From the NCBI RefSeq assembly GCF_008000815.1, contig NZ_CP042806.1, forward strand, positions 3,100,001 to 3,164,000: a stretch of 64,000 nucleotides of DNA, given 5' to 3'. Position 1 is the first letter of the stretch; every line of letters begins with the position of its first letter. A program made the position numbers and the translations under genes. The notes below the pieces were generated by a model. The model was given only the letters and a program-made list of their open reading frames with translations. It had not been told where the DNA came from and made no database searches. The stretch comes from Terriglobus albidus (GTDB taxonomy: Bacteria > Acidobacteriota > Terriglobia > Terriglobales > Acidobacteriaceae). Below are positions 53,947-64,000 of this stretch, in pieces.

Positions 53947-54420
53947 TCAGGAAGCCTCGCCGGGGCGGGACGGAGATGCGGGGAATGTGCTGAGGAAGGC
54001 TTCTATTGCGGAGCGATGGACGACCCATTCAGAGATGGCGTCTCCAGTGTCTTCGGAGATGGTTCGACGATTGTGGAGGAGAGCGAACGGAGCATCCAGA
54101 GAAAACGGCTCCGGAAACCGATCATGCCAAGGCATCTGGTTTTGAAAATAGACGATATCTCCGTCGGGATACATCGGCCACCATTCCATATTCGAAGACT
54201 GCTCGGGGCTAACGTAGTACACGATAAGAGCCGCCTTCTGACCGGAAAGAACCGTCTCCAGGGCGAGCTTCCAGAGTGCTTCGTAGTCAGCTCTGCTCAG
54301 TTCAAACAGATTGGCGTAGAGCTCCTCATGGAAGGTTCCAATAACGAGATCGCCGTGCGCCAAACGCAGTTCCTCGTCAATGACATCTGGCTCATCGCGG
54401 AAGCTGATTGAGAAGGGCAT
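53947..54420 (-). CDS. CdiI-like immunity protein (contact-dependent inhibition immunity family)
   Basis: 157 aa from the ATG at 54420 (MPFSISFRDEP); a frame upstream to 54483 overlaps a hairpin and is less likely. The pattern resembles the immunity proteins of some E. coli CDI loci. There is an N-terminal EELRLAHGDLVIGTFHEEL, a mid AALIVYYVSPEQSSN, then MEWWPMYPDGDIVYFQNQ, FPEPFSLDAPF and the ISEWVVHRSAIEAF end. These proteins bind and block a toxin domain delivered by neighbouring cells. No CdiA, toxin or other effector gene is nearby, so it may be an orphan immunity gene or belong to a broader family. The call rests on remembered motif similarity. Confidence 0.55.
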   Translation of the reverse strand: MPFSISFRDEPDVIDEELRLAHGDLVIGTFHEELYANLFELSRADYEALWKLALETVLSGQKAALIVYYVSPEQSSNMEWWPMYPDGDIVYFQNQMPWHDRFPEPFSLDAPFALLHNRRTISEDTGDAISEWVVHRSAIEAFLSTFPASPSRPGEAS

Positions 54421-54457
54421 TAGAGGCTTACTGGGTTTGATATCTAAAAGGCCGGGC

Positions 54458-54478
54458 CCATGTCCCCGAGGGACATGG
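54458..54478 (-). terminator. Hairpin after pyrE
   Basis: A perfect 9-bp stem CCATGTCCC/GGGACATGG with a three-base loop lies about 45 bp after the pyrE stop on the minus strand. A short T-run comes some way after it. Confidence 0.5.
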
Positions 54479-54523
54479 AGCACCCAGAGTATGGGCAGTT
54501 CTTAGGGTATCGGCGAACCTTGC

Positions 54524-55123
54524 CTATTGCTTTTGAATTGGGAGCGCGATATGCGCAGCCCTTACATCATTTGCGGTGAAGGCGCTGATAAACGGCGCGC
54601 CCTCTGCCGCAGCCTCGATATTGGCTCGGCCGCCCTGCTCGCGGTCGACAAGGCAGAGAATGCCGATGATATCCATCCCTGCTGCCTTTACGGCTTCGAT
54701 GGCCGTGATGGTACTGCCGCCAGTAGTGCAGACGTCATCCACGACCACAACCTTCGCTCCAGACTTCAGGAAGCCTTCGACCTGGCGTCCAGCGCCGTGT
54801 CCCTTGGGCTGTTTGCGGACGAGGAAACCGTTGAGCAGCGGGGTTCCCGGGTGATCCTTGGCGTACCAGGCCGAGGCGCTGGCGGTGTTGGAGACGACAG
54901 GGTCCGCACCCATGGTCAGGCCGCCGACAGCTTCAGCCTGGGGGAAGTGCTGCCGGATCAGATCGTAGAGCACCAGGCCGGTCAAACGGCCGCCCTCGGC
55001 ATGCAGTGTGGTGATGCGGCAGTCGATGTAGTAGTCGGACTTGGCGCCGGAGGAGAGCGTGAAATCGCCCAGGCGGAAGGAGAGGGTGGCGATGAGGTTC
55101 AGAAGGGCTTCGCGGTCGTTCAT
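54524..55123 (-). CDS. pyrE: Orotate phosphoribosyltransferase
   Basis: 199 aa from the ATG at 55123; the open frame goes on upstream but the conserved N-terminus (MNDREALLNLIATLSFRLGDFTLSSG, split here) starts there. The PRPP-binding loop VVVVDDVCTTGGST is complete. The catalytic Lys loop lies near the GFLVRKQPKGHGAG stretch, and GGLTMGADP is conserved. It makes OMP from orotate and PRPP in pyrimidine synthesis. TACAAT ends ten bases before the ATG, so the leader is very short. It lies 20 bp downstream of the CPBP gene and may be co-transcribed with it and uvrA. Confidence 0.95.
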   Translation of the reverse strand: MNDREALLNLIATLSFRLGDFTLSSGAKSDYYIDCRITTLHAEGGRLTGLVLYDLIRQHFPQAEAVGGLTMGADPVVSNTASASAWYAKDHPGTPLLNGFLVRKQPKGHGAGRQVEGFLKSGAKVVVVDDVCTTGGSTITAIEAVKAAGMDIIGILCLVDREQGGRANIEAAAEGAPFISAFTANDVRAAHIALPIQKQ

Positions 55124-55143
55124 CTCAATGGAGATTGTAGAAC

Positions 55144-56030
55144 CTAGCGCTGTAGCTTCTCCAGATGCTGGTAACCGCCGGTAGCAATGAATGTCACCAT
55201 GAAGAGCGTGGCGTTGTACGAAGCGTGTAGAAGCGTAGAGGCAGCCAGAGAGTTCAACCGCACGCGGACACTGGTGAGAACGCAACTAACGCAGAAGAGA
55301 AGAAACACCGCACCCCAGGTGTTAGCCAACTGAGAGGCATGCAGAGCAGCAAATCCGATGCTGGTAAAGATGCCCGAAAAGACCACCGCCTGCAGACTGA
55401 CCGTGCTGCTCGATTCCCAGTGAGCGCGGGCGGCGTCCGAGTGTTCAAGCCGCAGCCAGTCGAAGGCGATGGCTACGCCAGGCAGGAAATAGCCGCGAAA
55501 CATCATCTCTTCAAAGAACGGTGCGACAGTGGAGCCGAAGATCGTAATCAGCCATAGATCGGCACGATCTTTGAAGAAGGCATTCATCGGCGCAGTGTCC
55601 GGTACAGAGACGAAGCGCTCAGCAATTCCGGCTGCGATGGATAGGCCTACTCCGCCCGTGAGCAAGAGAAGCCAGTAACGGCGTACTGCCGCGAAGTTCC
55701 ACTGCAGCACATCGAAGTAGGGCCGCTTCCAGAAGTGGGGGTAAAGAAAGAAACTCCACACTAAGGTGCCTAGATAGCCGACCCCCATGGCATAGACGGA
55801 CATGCGAGGCAGACTCGCGATTTTCTCAAGGCTATCCTTCTGTAGCTTGCCGTCGTGGCTTCCAAGGACAGCTGACAGGACGAGGGTCGCGACTATCAGT
55901 AGGAGGAAGGCGGAAGCTGCAAAAGCAACGCCATAGCCGAGATGCGGCTGGCGGACCACCGGAAGCCGCTCTTGGAGAGCTTCTTCCAGGCGCCGGAAGT
56001 TCTCTTCCGCCCGGTCCTTGTCGATATCGT

Positions 56031-56034
<4 letters not shown>
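55144..56034 (-). CDS. CPBP family intramembrane metalloprotease
   Basis: 296 aa with six to eight hydrophobic helices. The CAAX/Abi (CPBP) motifs are present: [12 protein letters not shown] (EExxxR), a FAALHASQL stretch, and a C-terminal HASYN (H-x3-N) stretch. These enzymes cleave within or at the membrane; in bacteria they act in peptide-pheromone, bacteriocin or surface-protein maturation. The target here is unknown. The GTG start overlaps the uvrA stop (GTGA), so the two genes are translationally coupled. Confidence 0.85.
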
Positions 56035-58850
<2,816 letters not shown>

Positions 58851-59054
58851 AGCGCCGATTCGCGGGCAGGCCGCAAAACTCTAGAGTACATCCTCCGGTG
58901 GCCTGACATGTTCTGGGCCAGGCAACCCAGATTGGGAATACCGCGTATCTGAAGCATCAACAGCAGCTGCGACGTCAGGCTTGCACTGTAGCAATGTGTT
59001 GAAATAATAGAGACGCTGAAAAGCGCAATGTGCGCTCAGCGGGGAGTGGTCGTG

Positions 59055-59219
59055 GTGACATCAGTCGTAATTATCTGTGCGGTTCTGGCATCGCTGGCAG
59101 CAGGCGTTTTGCTGGCTTATGGCATTTGTCAGGCGTTGTTCGCCATCTTCCGTGTTCATGCGCGTTCGGTTGCGGCGACACGTGTCTCCGCGGCGCCGGC
59201 ACGGACGATTGCCGGCTAG
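59055..59219 (+). CDS. Small single-pass membrane protein, unknown
   Basis: 54 aa from a GTG eight bases after GGGGAG; an in-frame ATG at 59028 is the alternative. A membrane segment (SVVIICAVLASLAAGVLLAYGICQALFAIF is split as a long hydrophobic helix) is followed by a short basic tail (RVHARSVAATRV). The stop TAG is formed by the end of family A repeat copy 6. A strong terminator follows the repeat. No recognised family. Confidence 0.55.
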   Translation: MTSVVIICAVLASLAAGVLLAYGICQALFAIFRVHARSVAATRVSAAPARTIAG

Positions 59220-59332
59220 AGCATTTCCCTGTGGGTGTGATGTAGGGCTTCCGCATCTATGGGCGTTTTCCGCCAAAGAAAACGCCGCTGCACGTCCCCG
59301 TCAGGATACCCAGCAACAGGGAAAATGCTCTA
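59217..59332 (-). repeat. Palindromic repeat family A, copy 6
   Basis: 116-bp copy, reverse orientation, arms TAGAGCATTTCCCTGT and ACAGGGAAAATGCTCTA. Forms the stop codon of the small membrane protein gene. Confidence 0.85.
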
Positions 59333-59361
59333 AAAGATTTCGAAAAGTTTCTTTCAACAGG

Positions 59362-59395
59362 AAGAAGGGAGCCCAAGGGCTCCCTTCTTTTATTT
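59362..59395 (+). terminator. Rho-independent terminator
   Basis: A 13-bp stem AAGAAGGGAGCCC and its complement with a 2-nt loop is followed by TTTATTT. Ends transcripts of the small membrane protein gene and its repeat. Confidence 0.85.
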
Positions 59396-59409
59396 CATTT
59401 CGGATTCAG

Positions 59410-60150
59410 CTATTTCGGGGTTTGCTGGCGCATCTGCATGAGCTGCTGCAGCAGCTGCTCCGGTGTCTTCACACCATTCGGTGTTTGTTGCTGTTGCGGC
59501 TGTTGAGTATTCGAGTCGGGAGTAGAGGAGTCCGATGGTTGCTGGGGCTGCTGTGCGCCATCTTGTTGTCCGGGTGGTTGCTGTGGGGGCTGCCCGTAGC
59601 CGGAGGGGCCTGGCTGGGGTCCCGGGCGTACGGCATCGGACCTGGGAATGACCGGCTCGTCCTCGTTTCCGGAGCGATCGGCAGCCGCCGAAAAGACGTT
59701 GGGAGGTGTTACCGTGCCTTGGCGGGTCGTCAGGGTCAGGTGCGCCGGAGCACTCGCTGTGGCCTCCTGGTAGAGCATGTTGCTTTTGGTGCCGTCGAGC
59801 AACTGGCGCAGAACCTCGCCGGCAGGCGCCGGGCCGTAGGTGCCGAAGACCCGCTCTTCGGTGACGCCTCCGGTGATGCTCATCCCGGTTTTGCGGGAGA
59901 TCTCACGAAGAATCTGGTTCAGGCTGGAATTCTGGGTCTTTACCGTCAGGGTGCCATTGTCAGCGGTGATGGACGGTGGCTCCGCCGGCGGGACTGGTGT
60001 GGCCTGCGAAACGGGTGCTGGAGCCGGCGCAAGTGATGTTGGCGGCGTAGCCGGTAGCGTGGCAGGTGGATTCTGCTGTGCCTGCGCGGAGAGGGCAAGG
60101 GCGGCCAGAAGGACGAGAAAAACGCCGGGAACAGTAGGATTGCGCGGCAT
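59410..60150 (-). CDS. Secreted STN-domain protein with Gln/Pro-rich tail
   Basis: 246 aa. A signal peptide (VFLVLLAALALSAQAQ) is followed by a Pro/Ala linker and a secretin/TonB short N-terminal (STN) domain at about 65-130: TLTVKTQNSSLNQILREISRKTGMSI, split here, and VLRQLLDGTKSNMLYQE. The rest is low-complexity Gly, Pro and Gln, ending QLLQQLMQMRQQTPK. STN domains normally precede secretin pores or TonB receptors or sit in FecR-like signalling; here there is no barrel. It may interact with such complexes. Function unknown. Confidence 0.65.
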   Translation of the reverse strand: MPRNPTVPGVFLVLLAALALSAQAQQNPPATLPATPPTSLAPAPAPVSQATPVPPAEPPSITADNGTLTVKTQNSSLNQILREISRKTGMSITGGVTEERVFGTYGPAPAGEVLRQLLDGTKSNMLYQEATASAPAHLTLTTRQGTVTPPNVFSAAADRSGNEDEPVIPRSDAVRPGPQPGPSGYGQPPQQPPGQQDGAQQPQQPSDSSTPDSNTQQPQQQQTPNGVKTPEQLLQQLMQMRQQTPK

Positions 60151-60272
60151 ATACAGGGATTAGACGCTCATCGACTGCGAAACGGGCGCATTTCGCGTCT
60201 ATTCCACTAGACTATCAATGCCGTGGGCTGGCTGGAGGCATTGGCCGAAAGATCCGCGGGCGGGGTTCCGAA

Positions 60273-61274
60273 ATGAAGCGTTTGTCTACGCTGTTTGCTG
60301 TTCTGTTGGTCGCCGGTCCATTGACGGCGGAGACGTGCACGACCCAGTCTCAGATGCAGGCGGCCGAGCGCGACGGCATTGCCGCGGCGGCCCGTACGTT
60401 GGCAGCCGCTCTGCAGGCAAACGACGCCGCGTCGATCAAGACGCGCAGCAGTGCGGAGCTTGCGGGCAATTTCGCAGGAGTGGCGTCCCTGACCGGGGAT
60501 ACCGCCTCGAAATTGAAGGGTGCGGCGTTGGCCGTGGAGAGCGTATGGCTTCTTGACGCCACCTCACTGAAGCCGAATCCAGATGGCTCTGCGGCAACGG
60601 GACAGTTTTTCTGCACGCTGAACCAGAGTTCGGCGGAGACCGATTTCTCGATTGCAGGGCTGCCGGCGGGCAAGTATGCCTTCGCGATTGTCAATGCTAC
60701 CGGTCCGAACCCATGGCGAATCAGTATGCTGCTGCGCGACGAGAGCGGATGGAAGCTTGCCGGCCTGTTTCCCAAGGCGGCAACCTCAGCCGGTAAGGAT
60801 GGCCTGTACTACTGGACGACAGCGCGTTCGATGGCCAAACAGAACCAGCCGTGGAATGCGTGGTTGTACTATCAGCAGGCTGCCGCGCTGCTGCAGCCGG
60901 TAGGGTTTGTGAGTAGCAGCCATCTGGAGAAGCTGCAGACCGAGGCCTCGACCGCCGCGCCGCCGGTGCTGCAGAAAGGTGTTTCGGTGGACCAGCCGCT
61001 GGTACTGCGCGCGACCGATGGGACGGAGTACCGGATTACGGGCTTCGGTTTCGACGATAGCTCCAGCAAAGAGAAGGTGGATCTGGTCGTACATCTCAAA
61101 GTAGATACGGCCGGTGACGCCGCCGCGACCCGGAAACGAAACTCTGAGGCTGCGCGAACGCTCGTCCTCGCGTATCCTGAGCTTCGTTCAGCGTTTCATG
61201 GAGTCTGGGTATCATCGGAGTCGCCGGGGGCAAGCCCATTCGCCACCGAAGAGCCGATGGAAAACCTGCGCTGA
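60273..61274 (+). CDS. Secreted protein of unknown function
   Basis: 333 aa. A signal peptide (STLFAVLLVAGPLTAE) is followed by an Ala-rich helical stretch (IAAAARTLAAALQANDAASI) and a beta-rich middle (GQFFCTLNQSSAETDFSI, GKYAFAIVNATG, WRISMLLRDESGWKLAG). Then a helical region with AWLYYQQAAALLQP and a C-terminal strand set (LVLRATDGTEYRITGFGFDD). Two or three Cys. It looks like a lipid or protein-binding periplasmic protein of the kind common in Acidobacteriota, but no domain is recognised. It lies 50 bp before the nitroreductase gene on the same strand. Confidence 0.7.
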   Translation: MKRLSTLFAVLLVAGPLTAETCTTQSQMQAAERDGIAAAARTLAAALQANDAASIKTRSSAELAGNFAGVASLTGDTASKLKGAALAVESVWLLDATSLKPNPDGSAATGQFFCTLNQSSAETDFSIAGLPAGKYAFAIVNATGPNPWRISMLLRDESGWKLAGLFPKAATSAGKDGLYYWTTARSMAKQNQPWNAWLYYQQAAALLQPVGFVSSSHLEKLQTEASTAAPPVLQKGVSVDQPLVLRATDGTEYRITGFGFDDSSSKEKVDLVVHLKVDTAGDAAATRKRNSEAARTLVLAYPELRSAFHGVWVSSESPGASPFATEEPMENLR

Positions 61275-61323
61275 GCAGTACGGGCCACGGCCACGTTTTT
61301 AGGGAGCAGAAGAACAGGAACGC

Positions 61324-61974
61324 ATGAGCCGCGCCGAAATCAAATCACTCGCCCAGGCGATTCGTGAGCGTCGGGCAAGCCAGAGCTTTGATGGCGAGCC
61401 GATGCCGCAAGACGATCTGCGGAAGATTCTGGAAGCGGGGTTGCAGGCGCCCAGCAGCTACAACCTGCAGCCCTGGCGTTTCATCGTGGTGCAGCAGCCG
61501 GAGCAGAAGCGCCGCCTTCGCGGAGCATGCTTCAATCAGGCCAAGGTGGAAGAGGCCAGTGCGGTAATTGTCGCCTGCGGCGACGCTGATGCCTGGCGTA
61601 AGGATCTGGATGAGGTAATCAACTCCGGGCTTCGCGGCGGCATGTCCGAGAGCCTGGCCGCGGCATCGCGTGAGAGCATTCCGCACTACTTCGCCGAGTT
61701 CAACTCAGACCAGATGCATGGCTGGCTGAACAAGCAGGTGATGGTGGCCTTCACGCACATGCTGCTGATGGCCGAGGTGCTGGGCTACGATACGGCTCCG
61801 ATGGAAGGCTTTGAGCAGGATAAGGTGCATGAGGTGCTGCGCCTGCCCATGAGTTACTGGGTGGTTGCCGTTCTGGCGCTTGGAAAGATGCAGGGGCCTG
61901 ACAAGTTCAATGGCGGCCGTTTCCCGTTCTCGCATACCGTCTTCTGCGAAGAGTTCGGCAAACCGCTGAAATGA
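61324..61974 (+). CDS. Nitroreductase family protein
   Basis: 216 aa. Flavin-binding motifs of the family: RERRASQSF near the start for FMN phosphate, LQAPSSYNLQPWRFIV, then GYDTAPMEGFEQDKV with the conserved acidic-loop end. The C-terminal strand MSYWVVAVLALG is normal. Such enzymes reduce nitro groups, quinones or enones with NAD(P)H. AGGGAGCAGAAG precedes the ATG. The stop overlaps the NUDIX gene start as ATGA, so the two are coupled. Confidence 0.88.
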   Translation: MSRAEIKSLAQAIRERRASQSFDGEPMPQDDLRKILEAGLQAPSSYNLQPWRFIVVQQPEQKRRLRGACFNQAKVEEASAVIVACGDADAWRKDLDEVINSGLRGGMSESLAAASRESIPHYFAEFNSDQMHGWLNKQVMVAFTHMLLMAEVLGYDTAPMEGFEQDKVHEVLRLPMSYWVVAVLALGKMQGPDKFNGGRFPFSHTVFCEEFGKPLK

Positions 61975-62423
61975 GCGACACACGTGAGTACCCCAGCGCT
62001 CCAGTCGTTGGGGTAGGGGCTATCGTCTTTCAGGACGACAAGGTCTTGCTGGTGCGGCGCGGACGCGAACCGCTCAAAGGCGAGTGGTCGTTGCCTGGCG
62101 GCCGGCTGGAGCTGGGAGAGCACCTGGAAGCTGCGGTCGTCCGCGAGGTCAAGGAAGAGACCGGGCTGGACGTCAGTGTCGTGCGGCATGCGGAGACACT
62201 GGAACGGATCTTCCGTGAAGAAGAACGTGTCCGGTACCACTACGTTCTGGTGGACTTCCTCTGCGAGGTCACAGGAGGCGAACTGCTCTGCGGAGATGAC
62301 GCCGCAGACGCGGCCTGGTTTCCCGTGGACGCTGTTCTACAAAGCGAGATCGCGGTTGCGCAGTTCACCCTTGAGGTTTTGAATCGTGTCTGGGACCGTG
62401 CTCGGGCTACTCGACAGCCTTGA
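61971..62423 (+). CDS. NUDIX hydrolase
   Basis: 150 aa. The Nudix box is complete: GGRLELGEHLEAAVVREV followed by KEETGL (G-x5-E-x7-R-E-x2-E-E-x-G). Opening strands VVGVGAIVFQDDKVLLVRRG are typical of ADP-ribose pyrophosphatase or MutT-like enzymes; the exact nucleotide substrate is not clear. It overlaps the nitroreductase stop by ATGA and its 3' end overlaps the converging molybdopterin-domain gene by 17 bp. Confidence 0.92.
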   Translation: MSDTREYPSAPVVGVGAIVFQDDKVLLVRRGREPLKGEWSLPGGRLELGEHLEAAVVREVKEETGLDVSVVRHAETLERIFREEERVRYHYVLVDFLCEVTGGELLCGDDAADAAWFPVDAVLQSEIAVAQFTLEVLNRVWDRARATRQP

Positions 62424-62937
62424 CGGTGATGGCGGTTAGATTCCGCACCCAGCGGGCGGGCCGCTTCTCTTCCGTGGAGACCAGCTTGAAGGCTCCGTCA
62501 GCGGCAATCGGCTTCCCGTCGATCTGGTCAGCGACCAGGACATCGCCGGTGTGGTTGGCGGGATCTACTTCCGCCAGGGAATAGAGCACGCGATAGTGGT
62601 CTGTGCCCTCGGCGATGACTCCCAACAGGTAGAGTTTGCCGCGGAGCTTCTCTCCAGTAGGCGCGTCAACCTGCTTCAGCAGGTCCGTGAGAGGAACACC
62701 GGTGTAGGTTTCCTTCGCCTTGCTGTGCTCGTTGAAGACCTCTACAGACTTGTGCGGCATGGCTTTCAGGTCTTCCGGCGACACCTTCAGGACCTTGCCG
62801 GTTGGGCCGGTCACGGTAAGTGAGGTAGAGGGAGCGGCTGCTTCGTGCGCGTGGGCCGTCGCAGGCTGCTGCGCGGTCTGAGCAAAGGCGGGCGAGACGA
62901 TGAAAACGCAGGCGAGAGCAAGGATGGCTGGGCGCAT
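62407..62937 (-). CDS. Exported molybdopterin-binding-domain protein (sulfite-oxidase fold)
   Basis: 176 aa from the ATG at 62937; the open frame beyond it crosses nuoI and is a shadow. A signal peptide (ILALACVFIVSPAFA) is followed by a His/Ala linker. The core has TVTGPTGKVLKVSPEDLKAMPHKSVE, split here, ETYTGVPLTDLLKQV, VLVADQIDGKPI and a final RWVRNLTAITV. This is the short oxidoreductase molybdopterin-binding domain of the sulfite-oxidase superfamily. The cofactor-ligand Cys is not apparent, so it may be a non-catalytic relative. Divergent from nuoI. Confidence 0.75.
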   Translation of the reverse strand: MRPAILALACVFIVSPAFAQTAQQPATAHAHEAAAPSTSLTVTGPTGKVLKVSPEDLKAMPHKSVEVFNEHSKAKETYTGVPLTDLLKQVDAPTGEKLRGKLYLLGVIAEGTDHYRVLYSLAEVDPANHTGDVLVADQIDGKPIAADGAFKLVSTEEKRPARWVRNLTAITVKAVE

Positions 62938-62967
62938 GGCGAATACCAGCGTAACCCCCGTGTGGCA

Positions 62968-62979
62968 TATACTCAAACT
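62968..62979 (+). promoter_or_regulatory. -10 element for a probably leaderless nuoI transcript
   Basis: TATACT at 62968-62973 is followed by six bases and then the nuoI ATG, with no ribosome site. Transcription would start at or near the A of the ATG. No good -35 is seen. Confidence 0.45.
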
Positions 62980-63483
62980 ATGTCCATCGTCAGCAACGTC
63001 GCCGCGATTGCCAAAGGCATGAGCATCACCTTCAAGGAAATGCTGCAGCCCACCGAGGTAGAAAACTACCCCGACGGTCCCGGACCGATGCGCGGTGCTC
63101 AGTTCCAGGAGCGCTTCCGCGGCAAGCACCAGTTGCAGCGCGACGAGAACGGTCTGGAGAAGTGCGTGGCATGCTTCCTGTGCGCGGCAGCCTGCCCCTC
63201 CAACTGCATCTTTATCGAAGCGGCGGACAACACGGAGCAAAAGCGCATCAGCTCTTCGGAGCGGTACGCCAAGGTCTACAACATCGACTACAACCGTTGC
63301 ATCTTCTGCGGGTACTGCGTTGAGGCCTGCCCAACGGACGCAATTACTCATGGTCATGGCTTTGAACTTGCCAGCCTGAACGCCACCACTCTTGTGATGC
63401 GTAAGGAAGATCTGCTGGTGCCGATGCCGGCGCTTCCCGCTCATACTGGATCCTCAGAAGAGAAGTCCGAAGTCCTGGCCTGA
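62980..63483 (+). CDS. nuoI: NADH-quinone oxidoreductase subunit I-like ferredoxin
   Basis: 167 aa. Two 4Fe-4S cluster motifs: CVACFLCAAACPSNC and CIFCGYCVEACPTD, each CxxCxxCxxxCP. The N-terminal helix (VAAIAKGMSITFKEML) and the GPGPMRGAQFQERFRG stretch are typical of NuoI, which passes electrons between clusters in the peripheral arm of complex I. The open frame extends upstream but conservation starts at MSIVSN. No other nuo gene is in the window, so this copy stands apart from an operon. A receiver-like gene follows 26 bp later. Confidence 0.88.
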   Translation: MSIVSNVAAIAKGMSITFKEMLQPTEVENYPDGPGPMRGAQFQERFRGKHQLQRDENGLEKCVACFLCAAACPSNCIFIEAADNTEQKRISSSERYAKVYNIDYNRCIFCGYCVEACPTDAITHGHGFELASLNATTLVMRKEDLLVPMPALPAHTGSSEEKSEVLA

Positions 63484-63509
63484 CGCTTCTATTGCGAAAG
63501 GCCTCCCTT

Positions 63510-63878
63510 ATGGATTCACCCCAGCGGAAAACTATCCTGCATGTCTGCAGGCGAGACATGCTGCGTCCCCTGCGCGATCAGATCCTGCGCCTCTCAGGCT
63601 ATGAGGTGGATTCGTTCATGAGCGTGGACGAGGGACGTTCGAGCTTCTGGCAGAAGCAATATGACCTCGTCTTGATCGATGTGGAAGGGGAGCGGGGTGT
63701 GCCCGAGGCTGAAGCGCTCTGTGCTGAGCTCAGAGCGGCGCAGCCTGAACAGCTTATAGCCTTCGTCTGCAACTGGCGCGTGGCCATGATGACGGATTGC
63801 CCCGATGAGATTCTGCGCATGGAATTCGATCCGGCCAGCTTCGTCGAAGGTGTGAAAGAGATCGTTAAGCCGGAATAG
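63510..63878 (+). CDS. Receiver-like (CheY-fold) protein, atypical acid pocket
   Basis: 122 aa. The order of elements is that of a response-regulator receiver: KTILHVCRRDMLRPLRDQILRLSGYEV opens, split here, YDLVLIDVEG carries the likely phospho-Asp, and a helix with AEALCAELRAAQPEQLIAFVCNW follows. It ends FDPASFVEGVKEIV. The acidic pair that normally sits in the first loop (DD) is replaced by CRRD, so phosphorylation may be altered. There is no output domain. It lies close after nuoI and may share its transcript. After it, 63879-64000 holds nothing I can support. Confidence 0.6.
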   Translation: MDSPQRKTILHVCRRDMLRPLRDQILRLSGYEVDSFMSVDEGRSSFWQKQYDLVLIDVEGERGVPEAEALCAELRAAQPEQLIAFVCNWRVAMMTDCPDEILRMEFDPASFVEGVKEIVKPE

Positions 63879-64000
63879 GGCACAACAATGTTGAAGCCCT
63901 ATACAGTTGGCCCTTCTATTCACTCACGTATCTGACCGGCTCCCATCAAAACCAACGAACGCTGTGCAAACGGGGAGTACACCAAAAAGCTCATACAAGC

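Noticed and set aside
62938-63444. Upstream extension of the molybdopterin-domain frame
   Set aside because: It is antisense to nuoI; the signal peptide starts at the ATG at 62937.

Overview
The window reads as chromosome of an Acidobacteriota bacterium, most likely family Acidobacteriaceae (Terriglobus, Edaphobacter or Granulicella-like). The evidence is a large Oar-type TonB-dependent receptor with an N-terminal carboxypeptidase-regulatory fold, a TIGR03435 protein, an acidobacterial duplicated orphan permease (ADOP), many secreted beta-propeller and hydrolase proteins, and high G+C codon use. No tRNA, rRNA, CRISPR array, prophage or transposase was seen.

Layout. 1-8.4 kb: partial M20 peptidase, an SDR, and a tripartite RND efflux operon (adaptor, pump, TolC) read leftward behind a small membrane protein. 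8.7-12.4 kb: the TonB-dependent receptor behind a promoter/operator-like region. 12.4-13.4 kb: two copies of a dispersed palindromic repeat and a membrane-anchored winged-helix regulator. 13.7-18.9 kb: a compact locus with a structured leader, a coupled 47-aa ORF, an ECF sigma factor, a zinc-finger anti-sigma with one membrane segment, an unrecognised 279-aa protein and a membrane-anchored TPR-CHAT protease. 18.9-36 kb: accessory-looking region with a frameshifted epimerase, a BNR propeller, VOC and TIGR03435 proteins, ADOP permease, SDR, TonB-like protein, a patchwork of duplicated gene fragments, TetR regulator, alpha/beta hydrolase, TetX-like monooxygenase and a beta-helix protein. 36-46 kb: SpoIIE-type phosphatase, SDR with a large operator-like palindrome, ThuA-like protein, PQQ-type propellers and a phosphoesterase. 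46-64 kb: mostly housekeeping (ccmE, thiC, mscL, mtnA, pyrE, uvrA, nuoI) mixed with peptidases, a CdiI-like immunity protein, nitroreductase, NUDIX and a molybdopterin-domain protein.

How genes may work together. The sigma/anti-sigma/unknown/TPR-CHAT locus looks like a self-contained proteolysis-to-transcription switch. It recalls, by analogy only, the TPR-CHAT protease and sigma factor that accompany type III-E CRISPR systems, but no CRISPR component is present. The receptor, sialidase-like proteins, M28 and M20 peptidases and sugar dehydrogenase fit a soil scavenger of complex organic matter.

The second notable signal is a family of six copies of a ~115-bp element with covarying terminal inverted repeats. 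Four copies have an end that forms the TAG stop codon of the adjacent gene. Three frameshifts or fragment mosaics (19.4, 29.4-29.7 and 42.86 kb) mark decaying or rearranged genes. All family calls were made by eye from translated sequence; no database search was run.
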